A DNA stretch of 64,000 bases from an uncultured Vibrio sp. (lineage in GTDB: Bacteria > Pseudomonadota > Gammaproteobacteria > Enterobacterales > Vibrionaceae). This document shows positions 1 to 8,594 of the stretch, one piece after another. Where the stretch lies: contig NZ_CANLBV010000013.1 in NCBI RefSeq assembly GCF_947488985.1, positions 1 to 64,000 on the forward strand, written 5' to 3'. The notes under the pieces were generated by a model. The model saw only the letters and a list, made by a program, of their open reading frames with translations, did no database searches and had not been told where the DNA came from. Within the stretch, counting starts at the first letter, position 1. Every line of letters starts with the position of its first letter. Both the position numbers and the translations under genes were made by a program.

Positions 1-331
1 TATAAGCATGAATATCAGTACCTGTTAACCTCCCCCCAGATGAATCTTCGGCACGTGCCTTTATAAACTGGCTTAGCTGTTCACGTTGCTGAGTATTGAG
101 GAATGCTGGGCGGCCCGTTCTTGGTTTCTCTTGCAGTCCTTCAAGCCCTTCTTCAAGGAATGTTTGTACCCATTTATTCACACTAGTTCTGCTTACCTTA
201 AGGAACTTAGCAATTTGGGTTCGAGAGTGACCATCTTTAAAGTGGGCCAATGCGAGCAATCGCATCTTCATTTGAATAGATTTTTGTTGGCTAGCAAGCT
301 TTTTGAAATCAATTGTATCGAGGCTGTCCAT
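1..331 (-). CDS. IS630-family transposase, N-terminal part (runs off window)
   Basis: An open frame of 110 codons runs from ATG at 331 to the window edge without a stop. It contains a winged-helix/HTH region reading AHFKDGHSRTQIAKFLKVSR followed by TSVNKWVQTF, then a GRPAFL-type linker. This is the DNA-binding head typical of IS630-family transposases. The DDE catalytic domain would lie beyond the left edge and cannot be checked. The same HTH, with substitutions, occurs in the broken transposase at 668-1068, so the two elements are related but not identical. Confidence 0.75.
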   Translation of the reverse strand, partial: MDSLDTIDFKKLASQQKSIQMKMRLLALAHFKDGHSRTQIAKFLKVSRTSVNKWVQTFLEEGLEGLQEKPRTGRPAFLNTQQREQLSQFIKARAEDSSGGRLTGTDIHAY

Positions 332-393
332 AGCGTCTTTTTTCACGAAGAAGTAACAGCCTCAATTAGATCATATTTTTACTTAGATTGGTA
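1..393 (-). mobile_element. IS630-type insertion element, truncated by window edge
   Basis: The left window edge lies inside an insertion element read on the minus strand. Its 5' terminal inverted repeat is visible at about 369-393: read on the minus strand it begins TACCAATCTAAG, matching the TACCAATCTGAT that opens a second element at 615. The element sits next to a terminator hairpin whose undisturbed copy, about 137 bp further on, shows TA at the equivalent point. This fits the TA target preference known for IS630/Tc1-type elements. The other end is outside the window, so completeness cannot be judged. Confidence 0.7.
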
Positions 394-394
394 T

Positions 395-426
395 AAGGCT
401 CTAGTCGAAAGGCTAGAGCCTTTTTC
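395..426 (+). terminator. Rho-independent terminator, first copy
   Basis: AGGCTCTAG pairs with CTAGAGCCT around a TCGAAAGG loop and is followed by TTTTTCATTTT. A near-identical hairpin stands at 533-567. The first follows an IS end directly, so the gene it once terminated has been displaced beyond the insertion. Confidence 0.75.
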
Positions 427-437
427 ATTTTGTTCGG

Positions 438-527
438 TTAATCAATTAGCCAATTGGCAGAGCAGCGGATTCCCCGAATACCCAAAACAGCGCGTGTTGG
501 GGGGGGCGAATCTCTCCACCCCTGCCA
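438..527 (+). pseudogene. Degenerate tRNA-like gene (tRNA-Gln-like)
   Basis: The stretch has several tRNA hallmarks: a D-arm-like segment TTAGCCAATTGGCAGAGCAG, an anticodon-arm-like CGGATTC...GAAT, a T-arm-like GGGGG-GCGAATC-TCTCC and a 3' ACCCCTGCCA ending. A terminator follows directly. The 5' acceptor strand that should pair with ACCCCTG is absent and the anticodon stem pairs badly, so it is unlikely to give a normal tRNA. By eye the 3' end and the GGATTC portion most resemble bacterial tRNA-Gln. It could also be a structured non-tRNA transcript. A second copy of its first 35 bases begins at 574. Confidence 0.45.
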
Positions 528-532
528 TATCT

Positions 533-567
533 AAGGCTCTAGTCGAAAGACTGGAGCCTTTTTCATT
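533..567 (+). terminator. Rho-independent terminator, second copy
   Basis: AAGGCTCT...GGAGCCTT stem with loop AGTCGAAAGACT and a TTTTTC tail. It follows the CCA-like end of the tRNA-like unit by a few bases, as terminators do in Vibrio tRNA operons. Confidence 0.75.
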
Positions 568-614
568 TGCCGCTTAATCAATTAGCCAATTGGCAGAGCA
601 GCGGATTCTGCTAA

Positions 615-1141
615 TACCAATCTGATTAAATTTCTGCTCTAAGAGTAACTCTGCTCGGAGGTACTATATGGACATTAATTTCCCTCAACTGATCCGTTCC
701 ACACCTAACGCTAGACTACGCATACGCTATTTGGCTGTCTCTCATTTTGAGGATGGAATGTCACGTACTGAAATAGCAAGGATTCTCAAAGTTAGTCGTA
801 CAAGTGTTAATACTTGGGTGGCAACTTACCAGCAGTTTGGTTTGGATGCTTTAGCTGGTAAACATCATCCAGGTCGCCCTTGTAGCCTAAGCAAAAACAA
901 CTGGAGCAGTTTAAAAAGTATGTCACTGAATCAGCTATAAAGCCTGATGGTGGTCGATTGCAGCGAGAAGATTTTGTTGCATACATCGAAGAGCAGTTCA
1001 ACGTTAAGTATGGTGTGCACAACATTTACAGGCTCCTTCATAAACTCGGACTCAGGTTGCTTTCGTGAGTCGACTGAGAAGGTTATATCTATGTGCTACC
1101 GAAGTTGGACTGAGCTGACCAATTAAATAATTAAATTGGTA
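615..1141 (+). mobile_element. Decayed IS630-type element, internally deleted
   Basis: The element is bounded by inverted ends: TACCAATCTGATTAAATTT at 615 and ATTAAATTGGTA ending at 1141. It is about 527 bp, roughly half the usual length of an IS630 element. It encodes only the N-terminal part of a transposase, and that part is frameshifted. The catalytic DDE region is missing, so it cannot move by itself. It interrupts the second tRNA-like unit. Confidence 0.75.
668..1068 (+). pseudogene. IS630-family transposase remnant, frameshifted and truncated
   Basis: The frame opens at ATG 668 after a GGAGG-like site (656-661). It encodes an HTH head (SHFEDGMSRTEIARILKVSR, then TSVNTWVATY) and a GKHHPGRP linker. 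Near 889 the reading frame shifts: the original frame goes on as KNNWSSL and stops at 940, while the frame 2 nt ahead gives KQKQLEQFKKYVTES and runs to IYRLLHKLGLRLLS with a stop at 1066-1068. That second part matches the usual middle domain of these transposases. Everything downstream, including the DDE residues, is gone. Confidence 0.75.
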
Positions 1142-1316
1142 TAATCGTGTCATAGCTCTCATATTATAATCAATCATCACTGCCTAATATGGAAGTATCG
1201 TGTTGTACGACTATTAAAACAGTGCGACTTGAGGTGTAGATAAAGACATATGATTTCTCTCATTCTGAGAGCCTACTCGAAGTGTAGGACTTGAGGGTGA
1301 GGCGGGCCATATAATT
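1142..1316. other. Intergenic stretch with no recognisable gene
   Basis: About 175 bp between the decayed element and the terminator shared with the antiporter. I find no open frame with a convincing start. GGCGGGCCATATAATTAAGG near 1301-1320 loosely resembles the GCCATATCTAAGG that precedes the tRNA-like terminators, so this may be the worn far side of the interrupted array. Confidence 0.4.
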
Positions 1317-1346
1317 AAGGTCGCTTAATAAAGCGACCTTTTTGGT
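1317..1346. terminator. Bidirectional terminator downstream of antiporter
   Basis: AAGGTCGCTT-AATA-AAGCGACCTT stem with a T-run on the plus side and a TTAATTAT tail on the minus side. It lies just past the stop of the minus-strand antiporter gene. Confidence 0.7.
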
Positions 1347-1357
1347 TTTTATAAAGG

Positions 1358-2638
1358 TTAATCTAACTCTTTCTCTGCTTGTTTGGCTTTCTCTATCATA
1401 GGAGTGATGGTTGAGCCTTGAACCAGTATTGAGAACACAACAACCGCATAGGTCATGACCAGAATCACCTCTTTAACATCAATAAGCTTATCTTCAATCA
1501 CCCAGATACCAGAAGGAATGGAAAGCGCCATCGCTAGTGCTAAGCCACCGCGTAAGCCACCCCAAGTCAGGATCTTAGTCGACTGTGGGTTGTAATTCCT
1601 AAAGCGTTTAAATCCGATATAGGATAGGAAAACACTGAGATAGCGAGCCGTTAGTACTAGTGGGATAGCGAAGGCTATTAAAATCCAGTCTTCTTGATGG
1701 AATTTGAACAGCAGCATCGACATACCAATCAGCAGGAATAGCAGACCATTTAAGAATTCGTCGATTAATTCCCAGAAATGATCTAAGTGGTCTTCACTCT
1801 CTTTTGAGAAGCCAGTGAATCTTGTCCAGTTACCAATCATGATCCCTGAAACGACCATGGCTAGTGGGCCAGACACCCCGAGTAGGTCTGCCAAGGCATA
1901 GCCTGTTGTTGGAATGCCGATAGTGAGCAACAATTCCATCGAGTGATTATTGGTGTTGCTAATCAAGTAGTGGAAAATTAAACCCAGCACCAAGCCGTAG
2001 ACAATACCGCCCATAGCTTCTTGGATAAACAGCATACCGACACTGCCGATGGTAGGAGTCTCTGTTCCAAATGCGATAGCAAATAATGTCGTGAAAATGA
2101 CCAGACCAAAACCGTCATTGAACAATGACTCCCCTTCGATTTGAGTCGAAATGCGTTTTGGAGCGTCGAGTTTCTTTACGATGGCCAACACAGCTATTGG
2201 GTCGGTCGGCGATATCAGTGCACCGAAAATTAAGCAGTAAATCAGGCCGAATTGAATACCGATTAACTGACAGAAGCCGTAGAGGGCAAAGCCAACAAAG
2301 AATGTGGAGAATAGCGTGGCACCTAAGGCAAGTACTGCGATCTCCCATTTTTGGTCTTTTAAGTTTGGCAACTTAATCCCAAGACCACCACCAAACAGCA
2401 AAAATCCCAATATTCCTTTCAGTAGGAAGTCTTCAAAATCAATCTTCGCAATTGTCTCCGAGGCGAAATCAGCTAATTGGAACCAGTTGTTTTGCCCGGC
2501 AATAATAATGAGCAGAGACAGCATCATTGAGCCAGCTGTGATGGCGATGGTTGTCTGCATTTTACCAAATTTGTTATTTACGTATGCAATGAGCATAGCG
2601 ACAGCAGATAGGCAGCATAGGGTTTGATAGATCGACAT
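1358..2638 (-). CDS. NhaP-type Na+(K+)/H+ antiporter, CPA1 family
   Basis: This is an inner-membrane cation/proton antiporter of the CPA1 (NhaP/NHE) family, which exchanges cytoplasmic Na+ or K+ for external H+. It has about a dozen hydrophobic segments. The family signature GALISPTDPIAVLAIVKKL carries the ion-binding region, GESLFNDG follows it, and GGLRGGLALAMAL sits near the C-terminus. I place the start at ATG 2638 (426 aa, MSIYQTLCC). Upstream in-frame codons would add a charged, poorly conserved 26-residue extension. There is no long C-terminal RCK/TrkA domain as in CvrA. The gene stands alone, divergent from metH, and has its own terminator. The transported ion cannot be told from sequence. 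Confidence 0.85.
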   Translation of the reverse strand: MSIYQTLCCLSAVAMLIAYVNNKFGKMQTTIAITAGSMMLSLLIIIAGQNNWFQLADFASETIAKIDFEDFLLKGILGFLLFGGGLGIKLPNLKDQKWEIAVLALGATLFSTFFVGFALYGFCQLIGIQFGLIYCLIFGALISPTDPIAVLAIVKKLDAPKRISTQIEGESLFNDGFGLVIFTTLFAIAFGTETPTIGSVGMLFIQEAMGGIVYGLVLGLIFHYLISNTNNHSMELLLTIGIPTTGYALADLLGVSGPLAMVVSGIMIGNWTRFTGFSKESEDHLDHFWELIDEFLNGLLFLLIGMSMLLFKFHQEDWILIAFAIPLVLTARYLSVFLSYIGFKRFRNYNPQSTKILTWGGLRGGLALAMALSIPSGIWVIEDKLIDVKEVILVMTYAVVVFSILVQGSTITPMIEKAKQAEKELD

Positions 2639-2741
2639 TGGGCACTCAATATGTAACAAAATATATAGATAAATTTTCCTTGTCTGATGGATAAATAGCA
2701 AACACTTTTTTGTCATGGCTTAGTCAATCAATTTAACTTTT

Positions 2742-2757
2742 AGACGTCTAGACTCCT
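2742..2757. promoter_or_regulatory. MetJ operator (tandem met boxes)
   Basis: AGACGTCT at 2742-2749 is a perfect met box and is followed directly by AGACTCCT, a 5-of-8 second box. Tandem 8-bp met boxes are the known target of MetJ with SAM as corepressor. The site lies about 50 bp ahead of the metH start, which predicts repression of metH when methionine is plentiful. Confidence 0.8.
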
Positions 2758-2807
2758 TTTTAATGTGTGGTAGGATGGAGAGATAATTAAAGGAATGAGG
2801 TTGTATC

Positions 2808-5800
2808 GTGGGAAGTAATGTAAGGCAAAAGATTGACGCGTTGTTGAAGCAGCGAATTTTACTGATCGATGGTGGCATGGGCACCATGATTCAGGACTAT
2901 AAATTAGAAGAGTACGATTATCGTGGTGAGCGCTTTTCTGAGTGGCATAGTGATTTAAAAGGTAACAATGATCTTTTGGTACTTACCCAGCCCAAGCTTA
3001 TCAAAGATATCCATGAAAAATATTTGGAAGCGGGGGCCGACATCCTCGAAACCAACACCTTTAATGCGACAACCATCGCGATGGCCGACTACGATATGGA
3101 AAGCCTGAGTGAGGAGATTAACTTCGCTGCGGCAAAGTTGGCTCGTCAAGCCGCTGATGAATGGACCGCAAAGACCCCTGACAAACCGCGCTTTGTCGCC
3201 GGTGTATTAGGCCCAACTAACCGTACTTGTTCTATCTCGCCAGATGTTAATGACCCTGGTTACCGTAATGTGAGCTTTGATGAGCTGGTTGAGGCTTACT
3301 CTGAGTCGACCCGTGCACTTATCAAAGGTGGTTCAGACCTAATTCTTATCGAAACTATCTTCGATACCCTAAATGCGAAAGCGTGTGCTTTTGCGGTTGA
3401 ATCGGTGTTTGAAGAAGTGGGTATCACTCTGCCAGTGATGATCTCCGGTACCATCACAGATGCATCCGGTCGTACGCTTTCAGGTCAAACAACGGAAGCA
3501 TTCTATAACGCACTGCGCCATGTTAAGCCTATTTCATTTGGCTTGAACTGTGCTCTGGGCCCTGACGAGCTGCGAGAGTATGTCAGCGAAATGTCTCGCA
3601 TCTCGGAATGTTTCGTTTCTGCCCACCCAAATGCTGGCTTACCCAATGCTTTTGGTGAGTATGATCTTTCTCCTGAAGAGATGGCTGAACACGTTAAGGA
3701 GTGGGCGGAAAGCGGCTTCTTGAATCTAATTGGTGGCTGTTGTGGTACCACGCCCGAGCATATTCGCCAAATGGCCGAAGCCGTTGAAGGTGTAACACCG
3801 CGCCGGTTACCTGACTTGCCGGTCTCTTGTCGTCTTTCTGGATTAGAACCTCTGACGATCGCGAAAGAGTCACTGTTCGTCAACGTGGGTGAGCGTACCA
3901 ACGTGACTGGTTCTGCTCGCTTTAAGCGCCTTATCAAAGAAGAGCTGTATGATGAAGCGTTGAGTGTGGCTCGTGAGCAGGTCGAGAACGGCGCTCAGAT
4001 CATCGATATCAACATGGATGAAGGGATGCTAGACGCTGAGGCGTGTATGGTTAAGTTCCTGAATCTATGTGCTTCTGAACCAGAAATATCGAAAGTACCC
4101 GTGATGGTTGACTCTTCGAAATGGGAAGTGATTGAAGCGGGCCTGAAGTGCATTCAGGGTAAAGGTATCGTTAACTCTATCTCGCTAAAAGAGGGCAAAG
4201 AGAAGTTTGTTGAGCAAGCGAAGCTGGTTCGCCGTTATGGTGCGGCAGTGATCGTGATGGCGTTCGATGAGGTTGGGCAAGCTGATACTCGAGAACGAAA
4301 AGTAGAGATCTGTACTAATGCCTACAACATTCTGGTTGATGAAGTTGGCTTCCCACCTGAAGACATTATTTTTGACCCAAACATTTTCGCAGTTGCGACT
4401 GGTATTGATGAGCATAACAACTATGCGGTCGATTTCATTGAGGCGGTAGCAGACATCAAACGCGATCTCCCGCATGCGATGATCTCGGGCGGAGTGTCGA
4501 ATGTGTCCTTCTCGTTCCGTGGCAATAACTACGTTCGTGAAGCAATCCACGCAGTATTCCTATACCACTGTTTTAAACACGGTATGGATATGGGCATCGT
4601 AAACGCCGGTCAGCTGGAAATTTACGATAACGTTCCAGAAGATCTGCGTGATGCTGTTGAAGATGTTGTATTGAACCGCCGTGACGATTCGACGGAACGT
4701 TTGCTTGATATGGCAACCGAGTACCTAGAGCGAGCCGTTGGTAAAGTTGAAGATAAATCAGCTCTAGAATGGCGGACCTGGCCTGTCGAGAAGCGTTTGG
4801 AGCACTCTTTGGTAAAAGGTATCACTGACTTTATCGTTGAAGATACTGAAGAGGCTCGAGTCAATGCCTCGCGTCCAATTGAAGTGATTGAAGGCCCCCT
4901 AATGGACGGCATGAACGTGGTAGGTGACCTATTTGGTGAAGGTAAGATGTTCTTACCACAGGTAGTTAAGTCTGCGCGTGTAATGAAGCAGGCGGTTGCG
5001 CACTTAGAACCGTTCATCAATGCATCCAAAGAAGTGGGGGCGACTAACGGTAAGATTCTGTTAGCGACCGTTAAAGGCGACGTACACGATATTGGTAAGA
5101 ATATCGTTGGTGTGGTTTTGCAGTGTAATAACTACGAAATTATCGACTTAGGTGTGATGGTTTCTTGTGAAAAGATTCTTAAGGTCGCTAAAGAAGAGAA
5201 CGTCGACATTATCGGCTTGTCTGGTTTGATCACACCATCTCTTGATGAAATGGTGCACGTTGCCAAAGAGATGGAAAGACAAGGCTTTAAGCTTCCTCTT
5301 TTGATTGGTGGTGCAACCACCTCTAAAGCGCACACAGCGGTGAAGATTGAGCAAAACTACTCTGAGCCAGTAGTGTATGTAAACAACGCCTCTCGTGCTG
5401 TGGGTGTGTGTACCTCACTTCTCTCTGATGAATTGAAACCTGCGTTCGTCGAGAAGTTGGATATCGATTATGATCGCGTTCGTGATCAACATAATCGTAA
5501 GAAGCCTCGCACTAAGCCTGTGACACTTGAAAGAGCACGAGCGAATAAAGTTGCTATCGATTGGGATGCTTATACGCCACCTGCACCCGCGAAACCGGGC
5601 GTGCATATCTTCAATGATTTTGATGTCGCGACGTTACGTCAGTACATCGACTGGACGCCATTCTTCATGACGTGGTCTTTAGTCGGTAAGTACCCTGCGA
5701 TTCTTGAGCATGAAGAAGTGGGCGAAGAAGCGAAACGTTTATTCAAAGACGCTAACGATCTGTTGGACCGTGTGGAGAAAGAGAAACTACTTGAAGCTCG

Positions 5801-6485
5801 CGGTATGTGTGCGATGTTCCCTGCCAACAGTGTCGGTGATGACATTGAAGTGTATACCGATGAATCTCGAACTGAGGTATTGAAGGTTCTACATAACCTT
5901 CGCCAACAGACAGAGAAACCAAAAGGCTTTAACTATTGCCTATCGGATTACATTGCTCCTAAAGAGAGCGGTAAAGCAGACTGGATCGGTGGCTTTGCGG
6001 TAACGGGTGGGATTGGTGAGCGCGAGCTGGCTGATGAGTACAAAGCCAATGGTGATGACTACAACGCTATCATGATTCAGGCGGTTGCCGACCGATTGGC
6101 CGAAGCGTTCGCGGAATACCTGCATAAAGAAGTGAGAAAGGATATTTGGGGTTACTCGCCAGATGAAGACTTATCGAACGATGATTTGATTCGTGAGAAA
6201 TACCAAGGTATTCGTCCTGCTCCAGGTTACCCTGCTTGCCCAGAGCATACCGAGAAAGGTACGTTGTGGGAGTTAATGGATGTTGAAAAAGCGATTGATA
6301 TGTCCTTAACGTCGAGCTATGCGATGTGGCCTGGTGCTTCTGTGTCTGGTATGTACTTCTCACACCCTGATGCTCGATACTTTGCTATTGCACAGATTCA
6401 ACAGGATCAAGTGGATAGCTATGCCGATCGTAAAGGCTGGGATATGTTAGAAGCTGAGAAGTGGTTAGGTCCAAACATTAACTAG
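2808..6485 (+). CDS. metH: Cobalamin-dependent methionine synthase
   Basis: MetH transfers the methyl group of 5-methyltetrahydrofolate to homocysteine through methylcobalamin, giving methionine and tetrahydrofolate in the cytoplasm. At 1225 aa it has the full four-module length. Residues 1-330 are the homocysteine domain, with zinc ligands at Cys248, Cys311 and Cys312. Residues about 340-630 are the pterin domain. Residues about 650-890 are the cobalamin module, with DVHDIG giving the lower axial ligand His760. Residues about 905-1225 are the SAM-dependent reactivation domain, with [12 protein letters not shown] near 1137. The start is GTG 2808, with GAGG seven bases upstream. A tandem MetJ operator lies in front. 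No frame damage is seen. Confidence 0.97.
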   Translation: MGSNVRQKIDALLKQRILLIDGGMGTMIQDYKLEEYDYRGERFSEWHSDLKGNNDLLVLTQPKLIKDIHEKYLEAGADILETNTFNATTIAMADYDMESLSEEINFAAAKLARQAADEWTAKTPDKPRFVAGVLGPTNRTCSISPDVNDPGYRNVSFDELVEAYSESTRALIKGGSDLILIETIFDTLNAKACAFAVESVFEEVGITLPVMISGTITDASGRTLSGQTTEAFYNALRHVKPISFGLNCALGPDELREYVSEMSRISECFVSAHPNAGLPNAFGEYDLSPEEMAEHVKEWAESGFLNLIGGCCGTTPEHIRQMAEAVEGVTPRRLPDLPVSCRLSGLEPLTIAKESLFVNVGERTNVTGSARFKRLIKEELYDEALSVAREQVENGAQIIDINMDEGMLDAEACMVKFLNLCASEPEISKVPVMVDSSKWEVIEAGLKCIQGKGIVNSISLKEGKEKFVEQAKLVRRYGAAVIVMAFDEVGQADTRERKVEICTNAYNILVDEVGFPPEDIIFDPNIFAVATGIDEHNNYAVDFIEAVADIKRDLPHAMISGGVSNVSFSFRGNNYVREAIHAVFLYHCFKHGMDMGIVNAGQLEIYDNVPEDLRDAVEDVVLNRRDDSTERLLDMATEYLERAVGKVEDKSALEWRTWPVEKRLEHSLVKGITDFIVEDTEEARVNASRPIEVIEGPLMDGMNVVGDLFGEGKMFLPQVVKSARVMKQAVAHLEPFINASKEVGATNGKILLATVKGDVHDIGKNIVGVVLQCNNYEIIDLGVMVSCEKILKVAKEENVDIIGLSGLITPSLDEMVHVAKEMERQGFKLPLLIGGATTSKAHTAVKIEQNYSEPVVYVNNASRAVGVCTSLLSDELKPAFVEKLDIDYDRVRDQHNRKKPRTKPVTLERARANKVAIDWDAYTPPAPAKPGVHIFNDFDVATLRQYIDWTPFFMTWSLVGKYPAILEHEEVGEEAKRLFKDANDLLDRVEKEKLLEARGMCAMFPANSVGDDIEVYTDESRTEVLKVLHNLRQQTEKPKGFNYCLSDYIAPKESGKADWIGGFAVTGGIGERELADEYKANGDDYNAIMIQAVADRLAEAFAEYLHKEVRKDIWGYSPDEDLSNDDLIREKYQGIRPAPGYPACPEHTEKGTLWELMDVEKAIDMSLTSSYAMWPGASVSGMYFSHPDARYFAIAQIQQDQVDSYADRKGWDMLEAEKWLGPNIN

Positions 6486-6491
6486 CATTTT

Positions 6492-6653
6492 ATACCAATC
6501 GTAGTAAATAACTGGTCACCCTAGCTTGTTAAAACGCTCGATAACTGCGTTAGAATTTTTGATTGTAGAATAACTACTGATCGAAAAATCCCGCCTTGTT
6601 CTCAAGCATTTTTCCTGCGCTATTTCTGATCACTTACTTACTGTGATTGGTAT
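6492..6653. repeat. MITE-like Vibrio intergenic repeat (162 bp)
   Basis: The element opens with ATACCAATCGTAGTAAATAA and closes with the imperfect reverse complement, ending CTTACTGTGATTGGTAT. Inside, a segment around TTGTTCTCAAGCATTTTTCC carries no open frame. Its inverted ends and lack of coding match miniature inverted-repeat elements scattered through Vibrio genomes. The CCAAT ends resemble those of the IS630-type elements at 393 and 615, which may have supplied the transposase. It lies between convergent metH and lysC, where it does little harm. Confidence 0.75.
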
Positions 6654-6691
6654 TAGCTATAACGAGCTTTGATTCGTAAAGTAAAAAAGAG

Positions 6692-6720
6692 AAAGGGTTG
6701 CTAAATAGCAACCCTTTTTG
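6692..6720. terminator. Bidirectional terminator between metH and lysC
   Basis: AAAGGGTTGC-TAAATA-GCAACCCTTT stem, with a T-run on each side when read in either direction. It serves the convergent genes metH (+) and lysC (-). Confidence 0.85.
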
Positions 6721-6764
6721 TATGTGTGATCTAGTTATTGATCTGTCGATGATAAACGGACTTT

Positions 6765-8132
6765 CTATTCAAATAATTCTTGGTGAAGTTTCTGAATTGC
6801 TAGCTTAGAAACAGACTCATTCAGAAGGAAGCACAGATTATGAGGACTTGCCCCGTAACAAATCATACGCAGATTGAAATCTTCTAGAGTGCCGAATACT
6901 TGCTTCGCATAGCCTTTGCTTTCGCTCATGTTGTTACCAATAAGAGCAACGAGGCATAGATCGTGCTCAATATCGACAGAACACAGTTCTTCAAGCTCAA
7001 TACGCGCTGCTTCTGGTAATTCAGGAGCGCCACCTGATGTATCCGTTTGATCCAGCGTAAGCGAAACGCTGATCTCTGATGTGGTAATAAGATCGACGGA
7101 AATCTTATGTTTAGCAAGGATCTCGAACACTTTCGCAAGGAAACCGTAAGCCTGGAACATGTTAGCGCTACGGAGCGTAACCATGGTTTGGTTGCAGCGT
7201 AGGGCAAGGGCTCTGAATAGAGGAGAGCTTTCTACTTGCTGGCGAATCCAAGTTCCACCTAATTCTGGCGCTTTTGAAGAACCGACAAATACTGGAATTT
7301 GATGGCGCAGTGCAGGAACGAGAGTCGAAGGGTGCAAGATCTTCGCGCCGAAGTTTGCCATTTCCGATGCTTCACTGAAGCTGATCTCTGGGATAGGAGA
7401 AGCTTTAGGTGCAATACGTGGATCGGTAGTATAGATACCCGGAACATCCGTCCAGATCTCTAAGCCAATCGCTTGTACCGATTCGGCAATCAGTGCCGCT
7501 GAGTAATCACTGCCACCGCGGCCTAAAGTCGTGGTGTTGCCTTCGCTATCAGCACCGATAAAGCCTTGCGTCACCACCACTTGTTGTTGGCACAGTGGAA
7601 TCAGCTTTTCTTGCGCTAGAGCAGCAATCTCAACAAGTTGTGGCTCTGCTTTACCAAACTCATCATTGGTGCGCAGTACCTCTCTAATATCAAAGCGAAC
7701 GGCAGGTGTACCGCGCTCTCGTAGGATTTGCGCGAGGATATGTGTCGACATCAGCTCGCCACACGCAACCAGGTGATCCGTTAGTTTGGTGCTTGCTTGA
7801 AATGATGCGGCCTCAGCAGCGCTCGCGATATCATCAAGAATGCTATGAACTTCTTTTTCGATGCTGATTGGGTCAGCAAGTTGGTCAAGGATCGCGTTAT
7901 GAATGTCGGCTAATTGCGTCATCAATTCTTGGCGGCGAGCTTTGTCTTGAACTCCATTTGCGAGCTCTACAAGCAAGTTGGTCACGCCAGAACAAGCACT
8001 ACTTACGACTAGTTTCGTATTTGAGTTGTTTTCAATAATGGCAGCACAACGGCTCATTGCTTCAAAGTTGGCAACACTTGTTCCACCAAACTTAGCGACA
8101 TTAAAAGAACCAGCTACATTAGATGCACTCAC
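6765..8132 (-). CDS. lysC: Lysine-sensitive aspartokinase III
   Basis: LysC phosphorylates aspartate at the head of the lysine, threonine and methionine pathways. The start is GTG 8132, with GGGAG seven bases upstream, giving 455 aa. The in-frame ATG at 8189 lies further out in the leader and has no better site. The N-terminal kinase domain shows AKFGGTSV (about residues 13-20) and GRGGSDYSAALIAE. C-terminal ACT-type regulatory repeats follow (MFQAYGFLAKVFEILAKHKI, SVDLITTSEISVSLTLD). It is a monofunctional kinase without the homoserine dehydrogenase half. The lysine riboswitch in its leader confirms that it is the lysine-responsive isozyme. Confidence 0.95.
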   Translation of the reverse strand: MSASNVAGSFNVAKFGGTSVANFEAMSRCAAIIENNSNTKLVVSSACSGVTNLLVELANGVQDKARRQELMTQLADIHNAILDQLADPISIEKEVHSILDDIASAAEAASFQASTKLTDHLVACGELMSTHILAQILRERGTPAVRFDIREVLRTNDEFGKAEPQLVEIAALAQEKLIPLCQQQVVVTQGFIGADSEGNTTTLGRGGSDYSAALIAESVQAIGLEIWTDVPGIYTTDPRIAPKASPIPEISFSEASEMANFGAKILHPSTLVPALRHQIPVFVGSSKAPELGGTWIRQQVESSPLFRALALRCNQTMVTLRSANMFQAYGFLAKVFEILAKHKISVDLITTSEISVSLTLDQTDTSGGAPELPEAARIELEELCSVDIEHDLCLVALIGNNMSESKGYAKQVFGTLEDFNLRMICYGASPHNLCFLLNESVSKLAIQKLHQELFE

Positions 8133-8239
8133 GATATATCTCCCACGACTTCCTAAAATAAAATTACGGTTGGTTAACCCAACGTCCAATGTTTTTCGAA
8201 GAGAGTTTCAGAGCAAAAAGAGAGGAATGATTTGAATAG

Positions 8240-8418
8240 TCACCTCAGAAGCTCTTCACCATATAGAAATGGTGACAGTTGAAGGGATTCAGCCCACTCA
8301 ACCGATAATAAAGGTCCGGCATCCTTTTATTATCTCGGCACTGCTCCCCATCAGTGCTTTGTATTGGAAATGCGGTTCCACAAAACACCTGCCTGGGCAG
8401 TGCTCCTCTTCTGCTAGA
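8240..8418 (-). promoter_or_regulatory. Lysine riboswitch (L box) controlling lysC
   Basis: Read on the minus strand, the leader has the L-box landmarks in order: CAGAAGAGG (5' side of P1), GGGGAGCAGTGCCGAG, GTGGGCTGAATCCC with CAACTGTCACC, and GAGCTTCTGAGGTGA (3' side of P1). These line up closely with the E. coli lysC leader as I remember it. About 108 nt separate it from the GTG start. No strong hairpin with a T-run is apparent there, so control is more likely by hiding the ribosome-binding site than by termination. The last point is inference. Confidence 0.93.
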
Positions 8419-8428
8419 TAGCGGTTTC

Positions 8429-8457
8429 ATTGAACGTGTTTGCAGCAATAATGTCAA
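8429..8457 (-). promoter_or_regulatory. Sigma-70 promoter of the lysC leader
   Basis: On the minus strand, a perfect -35 TTGACA (8452-8457) is separated by 17 bp from a -10 TTCAAT (8429-8434). Transcription would begin near 8422, just ahead of the riboswitch. Confidence 0.7.
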
Positions 8458-8594
8458 TCCGTAACGTGAGATAATTGAAAAAATAATTTTAACAATTATG
8501 TGACAGTGGTTCGCCCGTCAGACCGGTGGCGAATTGCTGAGCTCTTCGATTTGCTTTAGGGTGGAATGTCCATACCATTAACGCAGGGATGCAT

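Larger units (their letters stand above)
438..608 (+). repeat. Tandem repeat of tRNA-like unit, 136-bp period
   Basis: The 35 bases at 438-472 recur exactly at 574-608 (both start TTAATCAATTAGCC and end GCGGATTC). The flanking terminators recur in step, at 396 and 533. The second copy is cut off just after GGATTCTGCTAA by the insertion element starting at 615. The region was therefore a tandem array of (tRNA-like unit plus terminator) before the insertions. Confidence 0.8.

Noticed and set aside
86..577. 163-codon plus-strand open frame
   Set aside because: It overlaps the minus-strand transposase and the tRNA-like unit and reads through two terminators; composition is non-protein-like.
807..1025. 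72-codon minus-strand frame inside the IS remnant
   Set aside because: It is the antisense of the transposase remnant with no ribosome site.
1261..1316. Possible further tRNA gene before the antiporter terminator
   Set aside because: Only the GCCATAT word is shared; no cloverleaf can be drawn.
2125..2627. Plus-strand frames opposite the antiporter gene
   Set aside because: They are antisense shadows of a well-supported membrane protein gene.
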